A stretch of DNA of 64,000 bases from Ilex aquifolium (Eukaryota > Streptophyta > Magnoliopsida > Aquifoliales > Aquifoliaceae): positions 20,153,244-20,217,243 of the forward strand of contig OX637393.1 in assembly GCA_951799425.1 (NCBI GenBank), written 5' to 3'. Positions 34,601 through 46,777 of the stretch are shown here, piece by piece. Under the pieces are notes generated by a model. The model did not search any database and was not told where the DNA came from. It saw only the letters and a program-made list of their open reading frames with translations. Numbering within the stretch: the first letter of the stretch is position 1; every line of letters starts with the position of its first letter. Made by a program: the position numbers and the translations under genes.

Positions 34601-37556
34601 TGTGACGCCCCATTTTCCGGGGGTCCTGTATTAACCGTTGACAACCCGTCAACCCGCGGAAATACCCATGGATGCCGCTTAACCCGATACCGCGGCACCA
34701 CATTCCCTTTACCGGGATAAAAAAAATACAAGTCCAATTTCTTTCGGTTGGTTGACCTATCCGAGATCCAATATACCACCATTGGTATCCCCTTATTATC
34801 CATTAGTAACATTAGAAGGGAGGAAAACATAGCCCAAAGACTTGGCAAAAGAAATAGAAAATAAAAAAAAATTCTGAATTTTGGAGAGCGTACCGGTACG
34901 CTACGCCCTCTGGACCTAATCGTACCGGTACGCGTACCGGTACGCTACGCCTTCTGGACCTAACCGTACCGGTACGCGTACCGGTACGCCTGGCCCAGAA
35001 ATGCCCTTTTTACCTGTTTTTCATTTCCAACTCATTTCAAACCTTCCCAAGGTCACCCAAAACATGTATAACAAAGTTTCTTACATTATACATAATCTCT
35101 ACAAAGTTCTATTATAAGTATTCAAATATGATCACAATATTTACATGTCATAAACCATTTTAAAACAAAAGGTTTACAAAATCTTGAGGTAAGGCCACAC
35201 ATAGGCCCCCTTCACCCTTGATGCTCTCCATGGGAGCCAATCGTCGTTGTAAACCCGACACCTGAAATTGTTTCCCGTATAGGGTGAGCCAACGCCCAGT
35301 AGAGTAAATCCTACAAGGGCTACTCCTCAACCTATATGTATATGAAATGTTCACATGCACAACCACAATTCCCATAACCATTCCATCAAGTAATATGATT
35401 AAATGATGTAATGCTAGAATGTCATGCCATGAATGAGGTGAGACCCACCCATGTGCACCCAACCCGAGTCCACTCCGACTCCCTTTACATGTCAATGCCA
35501 TGTATGTTAAACCCGGGCTACCCAAGCCCCATAAAATGAGATGAGACTCATGTACTCAACCCGAGTCCGCCCCGGCTCAACATGAAATGCGATGTGACTT
35601 ATTTATGCACTCACCCCAAGCCCTTCCCAGCTCGACAACACAATGCTAATGCCAATGTGTTTAACATGACATGAAGTGAGATGAGACCCAACCATGTAAC
35701 TCAATCCGAGCCTCCCCGGCTGCCTCAACACAATGCAATGCCAATGTGTAATAATGTCATCATCTATGTTTCACATCAAATGACATTTTCAAAGCTAGGG
35801 TCTTTCTTGGGATTGGAAACTTCATGGACTCCTACCAATGGTCTTCCACACCAGTACACTTTATGGACTCTTATACCAACGGAGTGCACCCTCCAAATCA
35901 CCGGGTTTTTCACCCGAGAGGTCGTCATGCCTCTTCTTGCTCATCCCGACCCAATTTATCATGCAACCATGCGACTCAGTCGGATATTCAATCCAACTTT
36001 CCCGAGCCCACCCTTCAACCACCAAGAATGATGTTTGAATGAAACATGCACCCACACTCATGAATGACTCCCATGAATGTAACACAACCTTATGCCCAAT
36101 ATGCTATGCCGCCAATGAGCAACTCTTTTCATGTCCACATGCATTTAATACCACATAGATTGTGGTACAATACCCATGCACTAACACACCAACACCCATG
36201 CTAACATCCCATGAATGTGATGCCACACCATGTCCCATATGCAATGTATGCAACTTGGACTACTCCTTGCGTCAATTACCATGCCGGATATCGACGTCAA
36301 CCATGCACTCACCCATGAAATAAATGATTCCATGCCAATGCAATGTAATGCACCATTGCATATCCATGCCATGTACCATATGATATGAATGCCATATGGA
36401 AAATTAATTCATAGTTTCACATGTTCACATTCATGGCAATTATATCAATAACATATAACTACCAAATTCCTTAACCATGTCAATACATCAAGGAGCATAT
36501 ATTGGCATCTTGGTGCATAATTTCACATAGCTCTACTCATCTAAACATGTTATCACAATTTCGTTGGAATAACAATCAATTCCACAACCAAGGCATTTAA
36601 ACAAACACCTTCAAGGCAAACAACATGTTATCACATAAGTTGTTCAATTTCTCTCAAGAAATTCCTATAGGCAATTTCTATTAAACAATTTAGGATAAAA
36701 TTAGTTTACCCCTATTGCATCAATAGGTAAGTGTACTTTCTTAACAACCTATCCATGCTTTCACCAATTAAATCAAAATAGGCAAAGGTCATTGGCCTCT
36801 AACACCCTACCCATTTCCAATACACATTCTAGGTTCGGGATAAACCAAAGTAGGAAACCCCTACCTCTTGTAGCGTGAGGAACGACGTAGGAAGCTCCCA
36901 AGACCCGAAAACCAACTCGAAGCTTGATTTTCGTACACTTCCATCTTTTCACTTTCGGTGAAAGTTGTTGTTTTTGGTACCCACACGTAGCCCTCGTCGC
37001 GTAGAGCAACTCTCTCTTCTAGCTCGACGGAATCCGAGCGACGGTTGCCGGAGAAATCGCCGGAGAAAGCTTGAAGAAACCCTTTTTCTCTCTCTTTTCT
37101 CTCCAACGTGTGAGACCAGCTGACCTTGGGGATATTTCTGCTGAAATATCTCCAAATTTGACCCTATTTATAATTATAGAATACTTGGCCCACAATTGGC
37201 CACACGTCCCTTTTAATTCCGGGTCCGTTTCAATCCCGAAACGATTAATTTTCGTCCCGGTTCAAGTTCAAAATATTTTATATGAACTTTATTTAAATTA
37301 TTTTCAAATTCTCCATATTTTAACAAAATTTTCGTTTTTGGGGTCACCCGAGACTCGACCGCCTCGTAAAACGCGAAAAATCCGACTATCTCGGAATTCG
37401 ACGAAATTTTACATGTCCACTAGATTTCGCGAGACGAATCCAACGGTGAAGTCCGTTTCGTCATCCGAGTTCTAGAAAAATTCAGTTTTACAGCCGGAGT
37501 GGCAATTTACCATTTTGCCCTTGTTCATCAAAGTTTAAATTTTCCGGGGTTTCACA
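34601..37556 (-). mobile_element. Solo LTR 3 of the TGTGACGCCCC family, inside Athila-1 gag
   Basis: Starts TGTGACGCCCC, ends GGGGTTTCACA; the flanks are AAAAA on both sides (34596-34600 and 37557-37561). At 2.96 kb it is the longest copy. TATAAATAGGG lies on the minus strand at 37162-37172. It carries a TACCGGTAC array at 34888-34990. Confidence 0.88.
34888..34990. repeat. Palindrome array, word CGTACCGGTACG
   Basis: Five words, mostly as close pairs (gtaccggtacgcgtaccggtac), with the interval ctacgccctctggacctaa occurring twice in near-identical form. A tandem block of about 54 bases is apparent. Confidence 0.9.
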
Positions 37557-38103
37557 AAAAACTTGCCAACTTGGAATAGACTGGGCTTTTAAAGAATTTA
37601 GTCATTGTTTAGCTTTGTCCTTCAAGGAGAAAGGAAAAAGTTTTAACCAGGCCATTTCAAAATTATCTTGCAAAGCTCCACAGACTTCTTCAAATTCTTT
37701 AACATGCAAGTATGGGTTTTTAGACTCCAGACCATGAAACCGTGGTAACAACTATATTGTCCCAGCCTTTATGTTGAAATTTGGAGCATTTGTGGGAAAA
37801 GCAAAACATGACAAGACACTAGTACGTGCAGAATGCAGATATTCACTTAATGGTCGGACATTCTGAACTACCTCTTGTTCTCGTTGATTATTATGTGTCA
37901 TGCTTACTTCAAATGATGCTTGTCATGAAGATGAAGATGACGGAGATGAAGGACTAGACTTATTTAAAAACCCTATTGATGACTTAACAGACATAAACTA
38001 TGAAAATGCAACAGACAATATATATACATATAATACAAACTAAATAACTTCTTTGTTCGATTTGAAATCACCGTAACACCCCGGCAATGGCGCCAAAAAA
38101 TCT
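37557..38103 (-). pseudogene. Athila-1 gag N-terminal part, leader and primer site
   Basis: Minus strand. gag begins near 37990 with a Ser-rich stretch, then LLPRFHGLESKNPYLHVKEF near 37710 and FPFSLKDKAKQWLNSL near 37610. The primer-binding site (about 38079-38095) reads tggcgccattgccgggg on the minus strand, of the tRNA-Asp type, a few bases from the LTR end at 38104. Confidence 0.85.
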
Positions 38104-38578
38104 TGACTCACATTCAGCCTGAATAGTGGTATACATCCAAGTATAAGTGGTCAAATTGTAATATAATACTCGGTTTAAGTCCGAGGTCGAACCCACAGGG
38201 AGCTAATATTAGAAATCAAAACAGAATGGTGAAGTTGTTACAGATACAAAATGTAGTAGAAATAGCTTGTCGTGTGAGCTTAGAACAATTAAAACTGTGG
38301 AAATGCGATAATTAAAAAGATACCTTCAGTTCGGAGATTCCATATTCATTATATTGGCTAAGTACTGGAAATGCCACCTTATAACAATTAATCCCCATTT
38401 TACTGGAAAGTCAACCGATATGTATGATGTATATTAAACCATATCCAGCAACTGATTAGGTTAGCCGGCAGGTATATTTCTATGCAACAATCAAATAATC
38501 CAAGTAAACCAAAAGGCAAGACATTCAGGGGGAATATTTGAATTACTTAATCAGCATCTCTGTACCATGCAACAATTA

Positions 38579-41445
38579 TGTGACATCCCAAAATCCGGGG
38601 GTCCGTTGATTACCCATCAACCCGCGGAATACCTGTAGATACCTAGTATCTCGATATCACACTGTTATGCCCCATTTACCGGGGTCCATAACTTAACGAA
38701 ATTTGGGCAAAGTCTCCTTTGTATGGGGAGCTCTACCCAATACCCAACCTGTGCAATACACAATTACCAGACCCATCCGAGGTCAAATATAAAGCAATGG
38801 CCGCACCAGGTCCATGTATAAGTAAACATTGGCCACACTGGGTCCAATTAACCATACTTAAATCAAAACATGAAAGACTAATCTAACAATAGTCTTTATA
38901 AGTTCTATTACAATTATTTTACGCATTACATGCCCCAAAATATAGTTTCTAACATGTAATTACACAAAACATTAAGTAAAGCCACATGTGGCTTTCTTCA
39001 AGCATGAGGGTCCAAAATGGAGCCATCCGCCGGTGTATCTCTCCCACCTGAAATGTGTTCCCGTATAGGGTGAGCCAACGCCCAGTAGAGTATTTCCTAC
39101 AGAGGCTACTCCTCAACCTATATGCATATGAAATGTTCACATGCAACATCCATAAATCCGTAACCATTCCATCAAATAATATACAATTAAATGATGTAAT
39201 GCTATAATGTCATGCCATGAATGAGGTGAGACCCACCCATGTGCACTCAACCCGAGTCCACTCTGACTCCCTTTACATGTCAATGCCATGTATGTTAAAC
39301 CGGGCTACCTAAGCCCCATGAAATGAGATGAGACTCATGTACTCAACCCGAGCCCTCCCTGGCTCCTCAACACAATGCTAATGCCAACGTGTTTGATGTA
39401 TCATGAAATGAGATGTGACTCATTTATGCACTCACCCCAAGCCCTTCCCGGCTCGACAACACAATGCAAATGCCAATGTGTACGACATGCCATGAGTGAG
39501 ATGAGACTCAATCATGTAACACACCCCGAGCCTCCACCATTGGTATTACTCACCCAATAACTAATTTAAGAAAATCTCCGGGTCTTTCTTTGGGGTGGGC
39601 GTTTATGGACTTCCACCAACGGAACCCAACCGACACGGGATTTATGGACTCTTTCCACCAACGGTGCCGCGTACACCAACACACTTTATGGGCTCTTATA
39701 CCAACGGAAGTGCGTATCCGAAACACCGGGCCTTGCACCCGAGAGGTCGTCTTGCCCCTTCTTGCTAACCCCGACCCAATCTTTTTATTCTTTTTCATGC
39801 AACCATGCGACTCAGTTAAATAATCAATCCAACTTTCCCGAGCCCATCCACCAACCACCAAGCATGATGATTGATATATGCAACTACCCCCCCACACTCA
39901 TGCAAGTTTCCCATGAATGTGACATCACCTTATGCCCAATATGTCATGAATGCCAATGAGCAATTTATCTCCATATTAGACTCCCATAATACCACATAGC
40001 TTGTGGTACAAACACCCATGCACAAACATCCCTATGACACAATGTCCATGTATACGATGTTCCCGTGCCATGCAATGTAATGAATCATTACATCAATAAT
40101 TCAATATTCAATATGCAATGTATGCCACATGAACTACTCCAATTCATTTCATCAAATCCCATGACAATTTACATCATAAGCATGTAATTCTCACAATCTT
40201 TCACCATGCCAATATATATTAAAATCATATATCAACAATCACAAATTTTCATGTAGCTCATATCATAAACATATAACTTAACTTTATCACAATTTCAAGT
40301 ATGTTATTTCAATTTTATTAAAATAACTATTTCCACCAACTTAGGCATTTTGTTGAACACATTCAAGGCAAACAATTATGGTAGCACATATCATGCCCAA
40401 CTTTCATATAATTCAAGAAATTTCAATAGACAATTTCTACATAACAATTTAGGATAAAATTATTTTACCTAATTTCCACAAAAAAGGCAAGTGTAATTTT
40501 TCTAACAACCTACCCATTTTCTTCATTATTCCATAACTATATACATATAAATATGTATACATATCTATATATATACCAAGCCATAATCATAGGCATTCTA
40601 GGTAAGAAATCAACCCAAGTAGGAGAACCCCTACCTCTTGTAGCGTGAGAATCCCGTAGGAAGCTCCCAAGACCCGAAAACCCAACTCGAAGCTTGATTT
40701 TTCCAAATCCCGATTTTTCACCTTCGGTGAAAATCTTCATTTTTGGTACCCACGAGTAGCCCTCGTCGACGTGATCACTTCTCCCTTCTAGCTCGACGGA
40801 ATCCGAGCAAAGAAATACAACTCGAATCTTGATTTTCGTACACCCCCACCCGTTCACCTTCGGTGAAACTTTTTGTTTTTGGTACTCACGCGTAGCCCTC
40901 GTCGCGTAGATGAACTTTGCCTTTTGACGGAACTCCCGGAATCGGAAGAAGAAAGCTTGAAATCAAATTTTTCTCCTCTCTCCCTTCAACGTCTGAACAC
41001 AGCCAGCTAAAGGGGTGGAAATATCTGATTTTTCAGATATTTAGCCCCTATTTATACTTTTAATTGCGCGGTCCACATTGCACCGCATATTTTCGACTTT
41101 CGGGTCCGTTTTTCGTCCCGAAACGATTCATTATACCTCGGATTAAGTTCAAATTAATTTTATTTGAACTTTAACTTACTTTTAATGAAATTTTATAAAA
41201 AATATTTTTGGGGACCTTTAAAATGTCATTCGTCACGCAGTCGCCTCGAACGACGTGCAAAAATCCGACTATCTCGGAATTCGACGAAATTTGACAGGGT
41301 GACTCGATTTCGCGATACGAATCCAACGGCGAACTCCGTTTCCTCATCCGAGGTCTAGAACATGATTATTTCAAATACGCATAAGGGTGGAGAATTACCA
41401 TTTTGCCCTTTTTCAGAAAAAGTTCAAATTTTCTCGGGTTTTACA
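38579..41445 (-). mobile_element. Solo LTR 4 of the TGTGACGCCCC family
   Basis: Starts TGTGACATCCC, ends GGGTTTTACA; the flanks are AATTA and AGTTA (four of five match), and the host LTR continues correctly on both sides when compared with 1878-3536. TATAAATAGGG lies on the minus strand at 41046-41056. No palindrome array is seen in this copy. Two similar leader segments (around 40640-40750 and 40800-40920) look like a short internal duplication. Confidence 0.88.
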
Positions 41446-42230
41446 AGTTAAACAACTATAGTAAACCAAAAGACAAGTCATTTAGAAGGAATACTACAGT
41501 TATTCAACCGGCAAGTTGATGATTCACTGATGACGAGATTCCAATTTATGCATTGAATTGAAAGTATTGGCTATGCCGAGACTTAACCCATCTATAACCA
41601 ATCAATCAACTGTTACATAAAGCCCAATCACGTATATCACTGTATCATGTCTGAAGTACATAATTAGTAGATAGTATGGTATATAGCATTAGGTACCGCT
41701 CGGTGTTCATAACCATGAGCATATTATAAATGTAATCATCCATCAATATGGGAGGTATATATAACATTAAAACATAGTTAAAACATCGACATTTCCATAA
41801 CTCACACAATATCGTACATATGTTCACCCTTCACCGAAGGGTATAAGTGGACTACTTACGCCCCATTGCTATGGATGAGTAAGAGATGCGATACAGTTCC
41901 ATTACAACACAAAATAAAATACAACCAATCCTTCCCCGAGGAATAGTTTAAACACTAATACCGATTAGGGCACAAAAGTGGGAGAGGTTCAACTCTCCTA
42001 ATAGAAAGGAATAACATAAATGTAGAAGAAAGAAAAGTTGTCCGAAAAGTTGGTGGAAAGTTGGCTGGAAGTGGTTCGGCAGGGCTTCACTTCACTGTTT
42101 CTGACTCTCTCTCACTCACTGACTGTATCTGACTCTCTGAATTGACTAGCAAAGACTCTGACTTTCCAGACTTCCCTCCACTCTATATGGATTTCTCTCT
42201 GACTGAATGCTGGAAATGAAACTGTAGGGG

Positions 42231-42240
42231 GCTATTTATA
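42231..42240 (-). promoter_or_regulatory. TATA box of Athila-1 upstream LTR
   Basis: TATAAATAGC on the minus strand, followed by a leader towards the LTR end at 38104. It is the best promoter candidate of this element; the downstream LTR has a weaker version near 3121-3130. Confidence 0.6.
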
Positions 42241-42348
42241 GAGGCTGGAGAGGAGCTTGAGGCGGTTGGACTTGGGTTGACCAATCAAGACATTTTGTTG
42301 TAGTTGCTGAACAATGGGAGAAGACTAGGAGGTTAAGGCGATTTTCCC

Positions 42349-42386
42349 ACCGTCCAGATGCCACCACCACCTCCGGACGGTGGCAA
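42349..42386. repeat. Palindrome cluster in Athila-1 upstream LTR
   Basis: Counterpart of 3242-3290 with small changes inside the words (caccgtccagatg and cctccggacggtgg). Confidence 0.8.
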
Positions 42387-43968
42387 TCCACTATTTTTGG
42401 TGTGGCATGCTTCCTTGCTGGTTTGATGATATTACACTTTGATCCCCTTACTGATATAGCTTTGACACTTCGCCCCTCTTTACTTTGCAGTATTTATGCA
42501 AAAAAAAATAACACATTTAACGCATTAACCCTAGTTTACGCACTAACCCTAATTTCATCTACTTTTACTGTTTTAACTTACTTCATTAACATAATTAACC
42601 TATTAACCTAACTCATTAACGCACTAATTAGGGTTAATCAAGAGCCCAAGTTGCTTGAGTTATTCCGTCGTTCCTAATTTCCGACCATGATTTCGGTAAT
42701 GTGTATGTGGCTTATACGGTTAGGTGAGTGCCACTCTCCCTTGGATGTCATGCAAGAAATGGGAAAATGGGTGTGGGAATGAAATGTGTGTGTGTGTGCA
42801 TACAAAAGTGCTCCCCAAGTGCAGAGAGACTTACGAGTTTCGTGTTTTACTTGGAATTGGTATTCCAAGGTCGTCTCATTAGGGAAGGAAGGTGAATTGT
42901 GCTGAAGGTGATTTTGGCGAAAAAGGAAAAGTGTAAAAATCTTTTGAATATATGTTTTGGTGAGTTGTGTTCTTGATGAAAATGAAATGGAAACAAGTGT
43001 TGGCTAATCCAAAGAGGTCATTCGAATGGAAATGACAAATCAACTCAAGACATTCTTCCAATAGTGCCTAGACGTTTGATTGATTCGTAAGAAGCGAGGG
43101 ACTTAAACGGAGGTGAGGATTCACGCATACCCCATGACAAGTCTATGGTGTATCAAGAACTAACAACCACGTCCACGCTCAACCTAGTCAAACCAAACCG
43201 TCTTACACTACGAGGAGGAATGAAAAAGAGTTGATTTAGCATACCCAAGAGGAATTCTCCATTGGATTAGCCAACTTAAAGCTTAGCTACTCATATTTGA
43301 TGCAAGAACATAAATAAATTAAAGAGGAATTGTGAAGAAATGGAAATGGAAATGAGTTGAGAATGAAACTTAGAACATATATTAAGACTAGGACAAAGTA
43401 AACTACAAAGAGAAATTCATTTCACACTAAAATGAAAAAGTTGCAGAACATACCCAGCAGAAATGTAAGAGTGCAAGAACAATAGATTAAACTTGATTAC
43501 AATTGAAATAAGGATATTACAATTCAAGAAACAAAGATTAGAAGAGTCTTACAGCTTGGTACAAGTGAAATGGGTGAAAAAAATGCAAAAATCTAAGCTT
43601 TCTCTCTCTAAAACTATGTTTCTACCTTGGGAGCTCCTCTCTCTAAAAGTGTTGAACTATGTTGTATGAATGGTAGTCCCCCTTGACATTTTTGTCCATG
43701 GAGCTCTATGGTCTGTATTGTGCAGAGTTTCCATGATTTGGGGGAGGTTTGGAAGCCTACACAAGCAAGGTACAGACATGCCTGCACCCCTGCCACTTTG
43801 TCAGCCTCTCTCCTTCTCTCTCCTCTTCTTCCATGCTTCTTCTTCCAATTCAGGTTTTTGTGTAAGAGATGGCATGGTGGTATGTGGAACATGTAAGGGA
43901 AGTTATGGGAGAAGTTTAGGTGGGACCCCCAAGCAGTTGGAGCTGAGTTGCAGAAATCAGGTGTTTTT

Positions 43969-44065
43969 TGCAAAACCTACCAATAGGTCGATGACAAAAC
44001 CTACCAATAGGTCGATGACAAAACCTACCGGTAGGTTTTGGTTTCCTTCTACTAGTAGGTCGTAT
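43969..44065. repeat. Palindrome cluster, word CCTACCGGTAGG, with a 22-base unit
   Basis: Units of acctaccaataggtcgatga occur twice before the complete palindrome. The duplicated copy at 55148-55215 has one unit fewer and the upstream LTR (60075-60170) has a different arrangement, so unit number changes quickly. Confidence 0.88.
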
Positions 44066-44216
44066 TTGGGATGCTAGCTCAAGACCAATTTTTGTAAATT
44101 CTTCATAACTATTGAGCTAAAATTTTGACACAATATAGAGGACATCCAGATCTACAACTTTCATGTTTTGTACTTGTTCAGATTCGAAGTGGATCATGGT
44201 AAAAAATGGGGAATAC

Positions 44217-44310
44217 CAAGGTACCAATACCAAATCGTGCGGGTGCCGGTACCAAAATTCAAGAAGGCTTAAATACCGGTACCTATGATACCAAATACCT
44301 CTACCTTTTT
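44217..44310. repeat. Second cluster in NA-2 LTR, GGTACC-type words
   Basis: Words such as aaggtaccaataccaaa, gccggtaccaaa, accggtacctatgatacc. It is repeated at 55375-55455 and 60348-60430. The text resembles the cluster in element B (ggtatcggtaccaaggcttg at about 1830). Confidence 0.8.
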
Positions 44311-44624
44311 GATTTCTTTCACTTTAAAGCCTTCTAATCCTCATGTAATGTGTTTGATTAAACCTAAATTATGTATAAATTAAAAAATCAAAAAATTTAA
44401 ATTAGTATAATAAATGCACTAAAAATTAGTACTTAGAGTGAATTAGGGTTTGTGCGGGAATGATATTAGGTATAACATTTTATCTGAAAGTTGCAGGACA
44501 AATGCCGAAATAACGCAAGACCAAGGGAGCAATGTCAAGGAAATGTAAAGAATGAAGGCCAAAGTGTAATTAACCAACGTGAAGACTCAGCATGCATGCA
44601 AGTGGCCGTTTCCAGCAAAGCACC

Positions 44625-44665
44625 ACCGTCCGGACGGTGGGACTGCCGTCCGGACGGTCACCCTT
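44625..44665. repeat. Palindrome cluster, word CCGTCCGGACGG
   Basis: Two complete words, caccgtccggacggtgg and gccgtccggacggtcac, about 50 bases upstream of the TATA box at 44710. Confidence 0.88.
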
Positions 44666-44709
44666 GTCAGACTCAGCCTCATCTCTTCTCCCACTTGCCT
44701 TCCCACGCC

Positions 44710-44720
44710 TATAAATAGGG
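44710..44720 (+). promoter_or_regulatory. TATA box of solo LTR (44355-46317)
   Basis: TATAAATAGGG, followed after about 30 bases by a probable start region and a GA-rich leader with repeated gttctgaa. It is a typical plant pol II core promoter. Confidence 0.65.
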
Positions 44721-45167
44721 ACACTCTTCAGCTTTCATACACGGCCGGACTGAGGCAGAAAAGAAGAGAGAAACAGAGAGATCTGAGAGAGATTCTGAAG
44801 TTCTGAAGTTCTGAAGAGAGAAAAAGAGAGAAAGAAAAGAGAAGAGAAAATACACTCCGGTCCGTGTTATACTTCAGTCCTAAGTCCTGTACTTTTATAG
44901 TTTTTGTATAGCTTTCAATTCGAATAATTGAACTGCCGCCACTTTTTCATCTTAACTGATTATAAGAGTGGTTGTGTTTCAATCGTTCCCTGCGAAAGAC
45001 ATTTAAATTCCGCACTTTCCTTTCTGTTGTAATGACAACTGCTAGCTCTCCTTGCTTGTCTATAGCAATGGAGCGTGAGTAGTTCCGTATATCCTCCGGT
45101 TCGAGGGGAACACATGTATAATATTGATCTGTTTTTGGAATTGCTGATGTTTTATTTATACGTTTAT

Positions 45168-45873
45168 TATATATACAAGACGGGCCAGCTAGAATGACCC
45201 CGGCGTTCCTACCGGTATGGTTAATCCTCCACTGGAATGCTGAGGAAGTTCCACTGACGCCTGATAGTATTATATATATATAAGACGGGCCAGCTAGAAT
45301 GACCCCGGCGTTTCCACCGAAATGCTGAGGAAGTTCCACTGACGCCTGGTATTACTATATATATAATAATATTGCCTGCTAGAATAACCCCGGTGATCCT
45401 GTCAGTATGGCTAGTCCTACACTGGAACGCTGAGGAAGTTCTACTGTCTATATATATATATATATATTACAAGATAACCTATTGAATAATTCAAGTATGC
45501 CGTTCGAGTAACTTCACTTGCTGGGTGATATATCTAAATACAGTGTAGCCTAAGAAGCAGCTGTATTATGATTAACTACCACCGGTTGACCTGACAAGTC
45601 ACCGGAAGATAGTCTGTACCACCTGCGGATTTTATTTGAATTAATCAATTGGAACATCTAAGCCCAGTGTAGCCTAAGAAGCAACTGTGCTATATATTAC
45701 CACCGGTGTAGCCTAAGAAGCAGCTGTGTTATGGTTTATTATATATATACGTATTTGCAATCATGAGATCAAGTGAATAACTCAAGTATTCCTCATGAAT
45801 GGCTTGTCCTTCTGGTTTGCTTGGGTTAATCATTTGACATAAATATAACCAGTGTAGCCTAAGAAGCAGCTGT
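45168..45873. repeat. Two interleaved tandem repeat arrays inside the solo LTR
   Basis: First array: three units of about 80-100 bases (45168-45268, 45269-45350, 45351-45450), each with gccagctagaatgaccccgg, a tgaggaagttc block and a (TA)n tail. Second array: four copies of gtgtagcctaagaagcagct at 45543, 45667, 45706 and 45852, each followed by TA-rich sequence. Both contain ACCGGT words and one holds cactggaatgc. Confidence 0.85.
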
Positions 45874-46633
45874 GTTATAATATATATATACATCAGACCT
45901 GCCGGTTAGCTTGCCAGTAAAATGGAAGTTAACTGATGTGAGGTAGCAATTCCGTAACAAGACCAATGTAAAGCATGTGGGATCCTTGAACTGAAGGATA
46001 TCTTTTATATTTCTGTCATTCATTTGTTTTACGTACGCATTTTATTTCTGCACCTTTATTCCACCTGTTATTTTAGAATCAAGTTTTTAGCACCGTCATT
46101 AGACTAAGCTCACACCACAAGCGATTAAACATCAAACTACTCCAAACAACCTTTTTATTGCTTTATTTTTATTTTATTTATTTTATTTTATTTTAATTAC
46201 TAAAACTCTCTGTGGGATCGATACTTGGACTCAAAAACCAAGAAAACTACAATTCGACCACTTATACTTGGGTGTAATATAATAATATAATTCTGACACA
46301 CTAAAAAGTGCGAATCAGTGTTCATCTCTAACACCCCGCATTTTCGTTCATATAGATATATAGATATAGCAAATAATGGTTGTAAAGATGTGGATAGGGA
46401 TATTGAAGTGTGTTTGAACTTTGTAAATTTGAAAAGTAAAGATTTAAAATGTTAATAAAAATAATAGTTGAAATTTAGTTTTAGTGAGTGAAAATATAAA
46501 ATGTTAGGTCCTATAACTTGTATTAGATAGGTTTGGTGTATAAATATGTGTTGGAGAGGTTTGTGATGGATTTGGTTAGTTTTGGAATGGATTGGAAATG
46601 GAAAACAAAAGAAATAGGCAAAACTGGGTAAAT

Positions 46634-46735
46634 GGTACCGGTACTGTGTACCGGTACTTCGACTCTAGAAGGTTTGGGGTACCGGTACTGAGTACCGGTA
46701 CCATACAGTACCGGTACTGGGTACCGGTACGATCC
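46634..46735. repeat. Palindrome array, word GTACCGGTAC (upstream LTR)
   Basis: Six words in this LTR, with the interval ttcgactctagaaggtttgg. The partner array (52618-52746) has extra words, although the rest of the two LTRs is nearly identical. Confidence 0.92.
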
Positions 46736-46777
46736 GTCTGACGCCGCTAAACAGTTAAAAAGTCGGGATTTTTGTGT

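Larger units (their letters stand above)
1878..42640 (-). mobile_element. Athila-1: Athila-like Ty3/gypsy element with six insertions
   Basis: The terminal repeats are 1878-3536 (downstream LTR) and 38104-42640 (upstream LTR, split by a solo LTR). Both run from TGATTAACCC to GTGAGTCA when read on the minus strand, and the outer flanks are both AGAGC (1873-1877 and 42641-42645). Removing the insertions leaves about 12.8 kb, normal for the Athila lineage. The primer-binding site next to the upstream LTR matches tRNA-Asp. On the minus strand the order is gag, protease, reverse transcriptase, RNase H, integrase, a small unrecognised ORF, then a third ORF. By eye, the first 175 bases of the two LTRs differ at roughly 6 percent; at the plant rate commonly used that is on the order of two million years. 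The coding parts are broken many times (about ten) besides the insertions. Confidence 0.93.
38104..42640 (-). repeat. Athila-1 upstream (5') LTR, split by solo LTR 4
   Basis: 38104-38578 plus 41446-42640 together match the LTR at 1878-3536. The minus strand carries TATAAATAGC at 42231-42240. The GTCCGGAC palindrome cluster (42349-42386) lies about 110 bases upstream of that box. Confidence 0.93.
42652..44354 (-). repeat. NA-2 downstream LTR, left piece
   Basis: Aligns with 58728-60470. It is cut at 44354 by the solo LTR at 44355-46317; a few more bases of it (46318-46326) precede the chromovirus. Confidence 0.88.
44355..46317 (+). mobile_element. Solo LTR of an Athila-1-related family, inside NA-2 LTR
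   Basis: Starts TGATTAAACC and ends GCGAATCA, flanked by a perfect duplication GTGTT (44350-44354 and 46318-46322). The start, the end (gaccacttatacttgggtgt) and the GTCCGGAC words are shared with the Athila-1 LTR, but the middle differs. A strong TATA box and GA-rich leader are on the plus strand. It is 1.96 kb with no internal region. Confidence 0.92.

Noticed and set aside
43614-44077. ORFs on both strands repeated at 54845-55230 and 59687-60219
   Set aside because: These are copies of the NA-2 LTR leader; the frames do not agree among the three copies and run into palindrome units.
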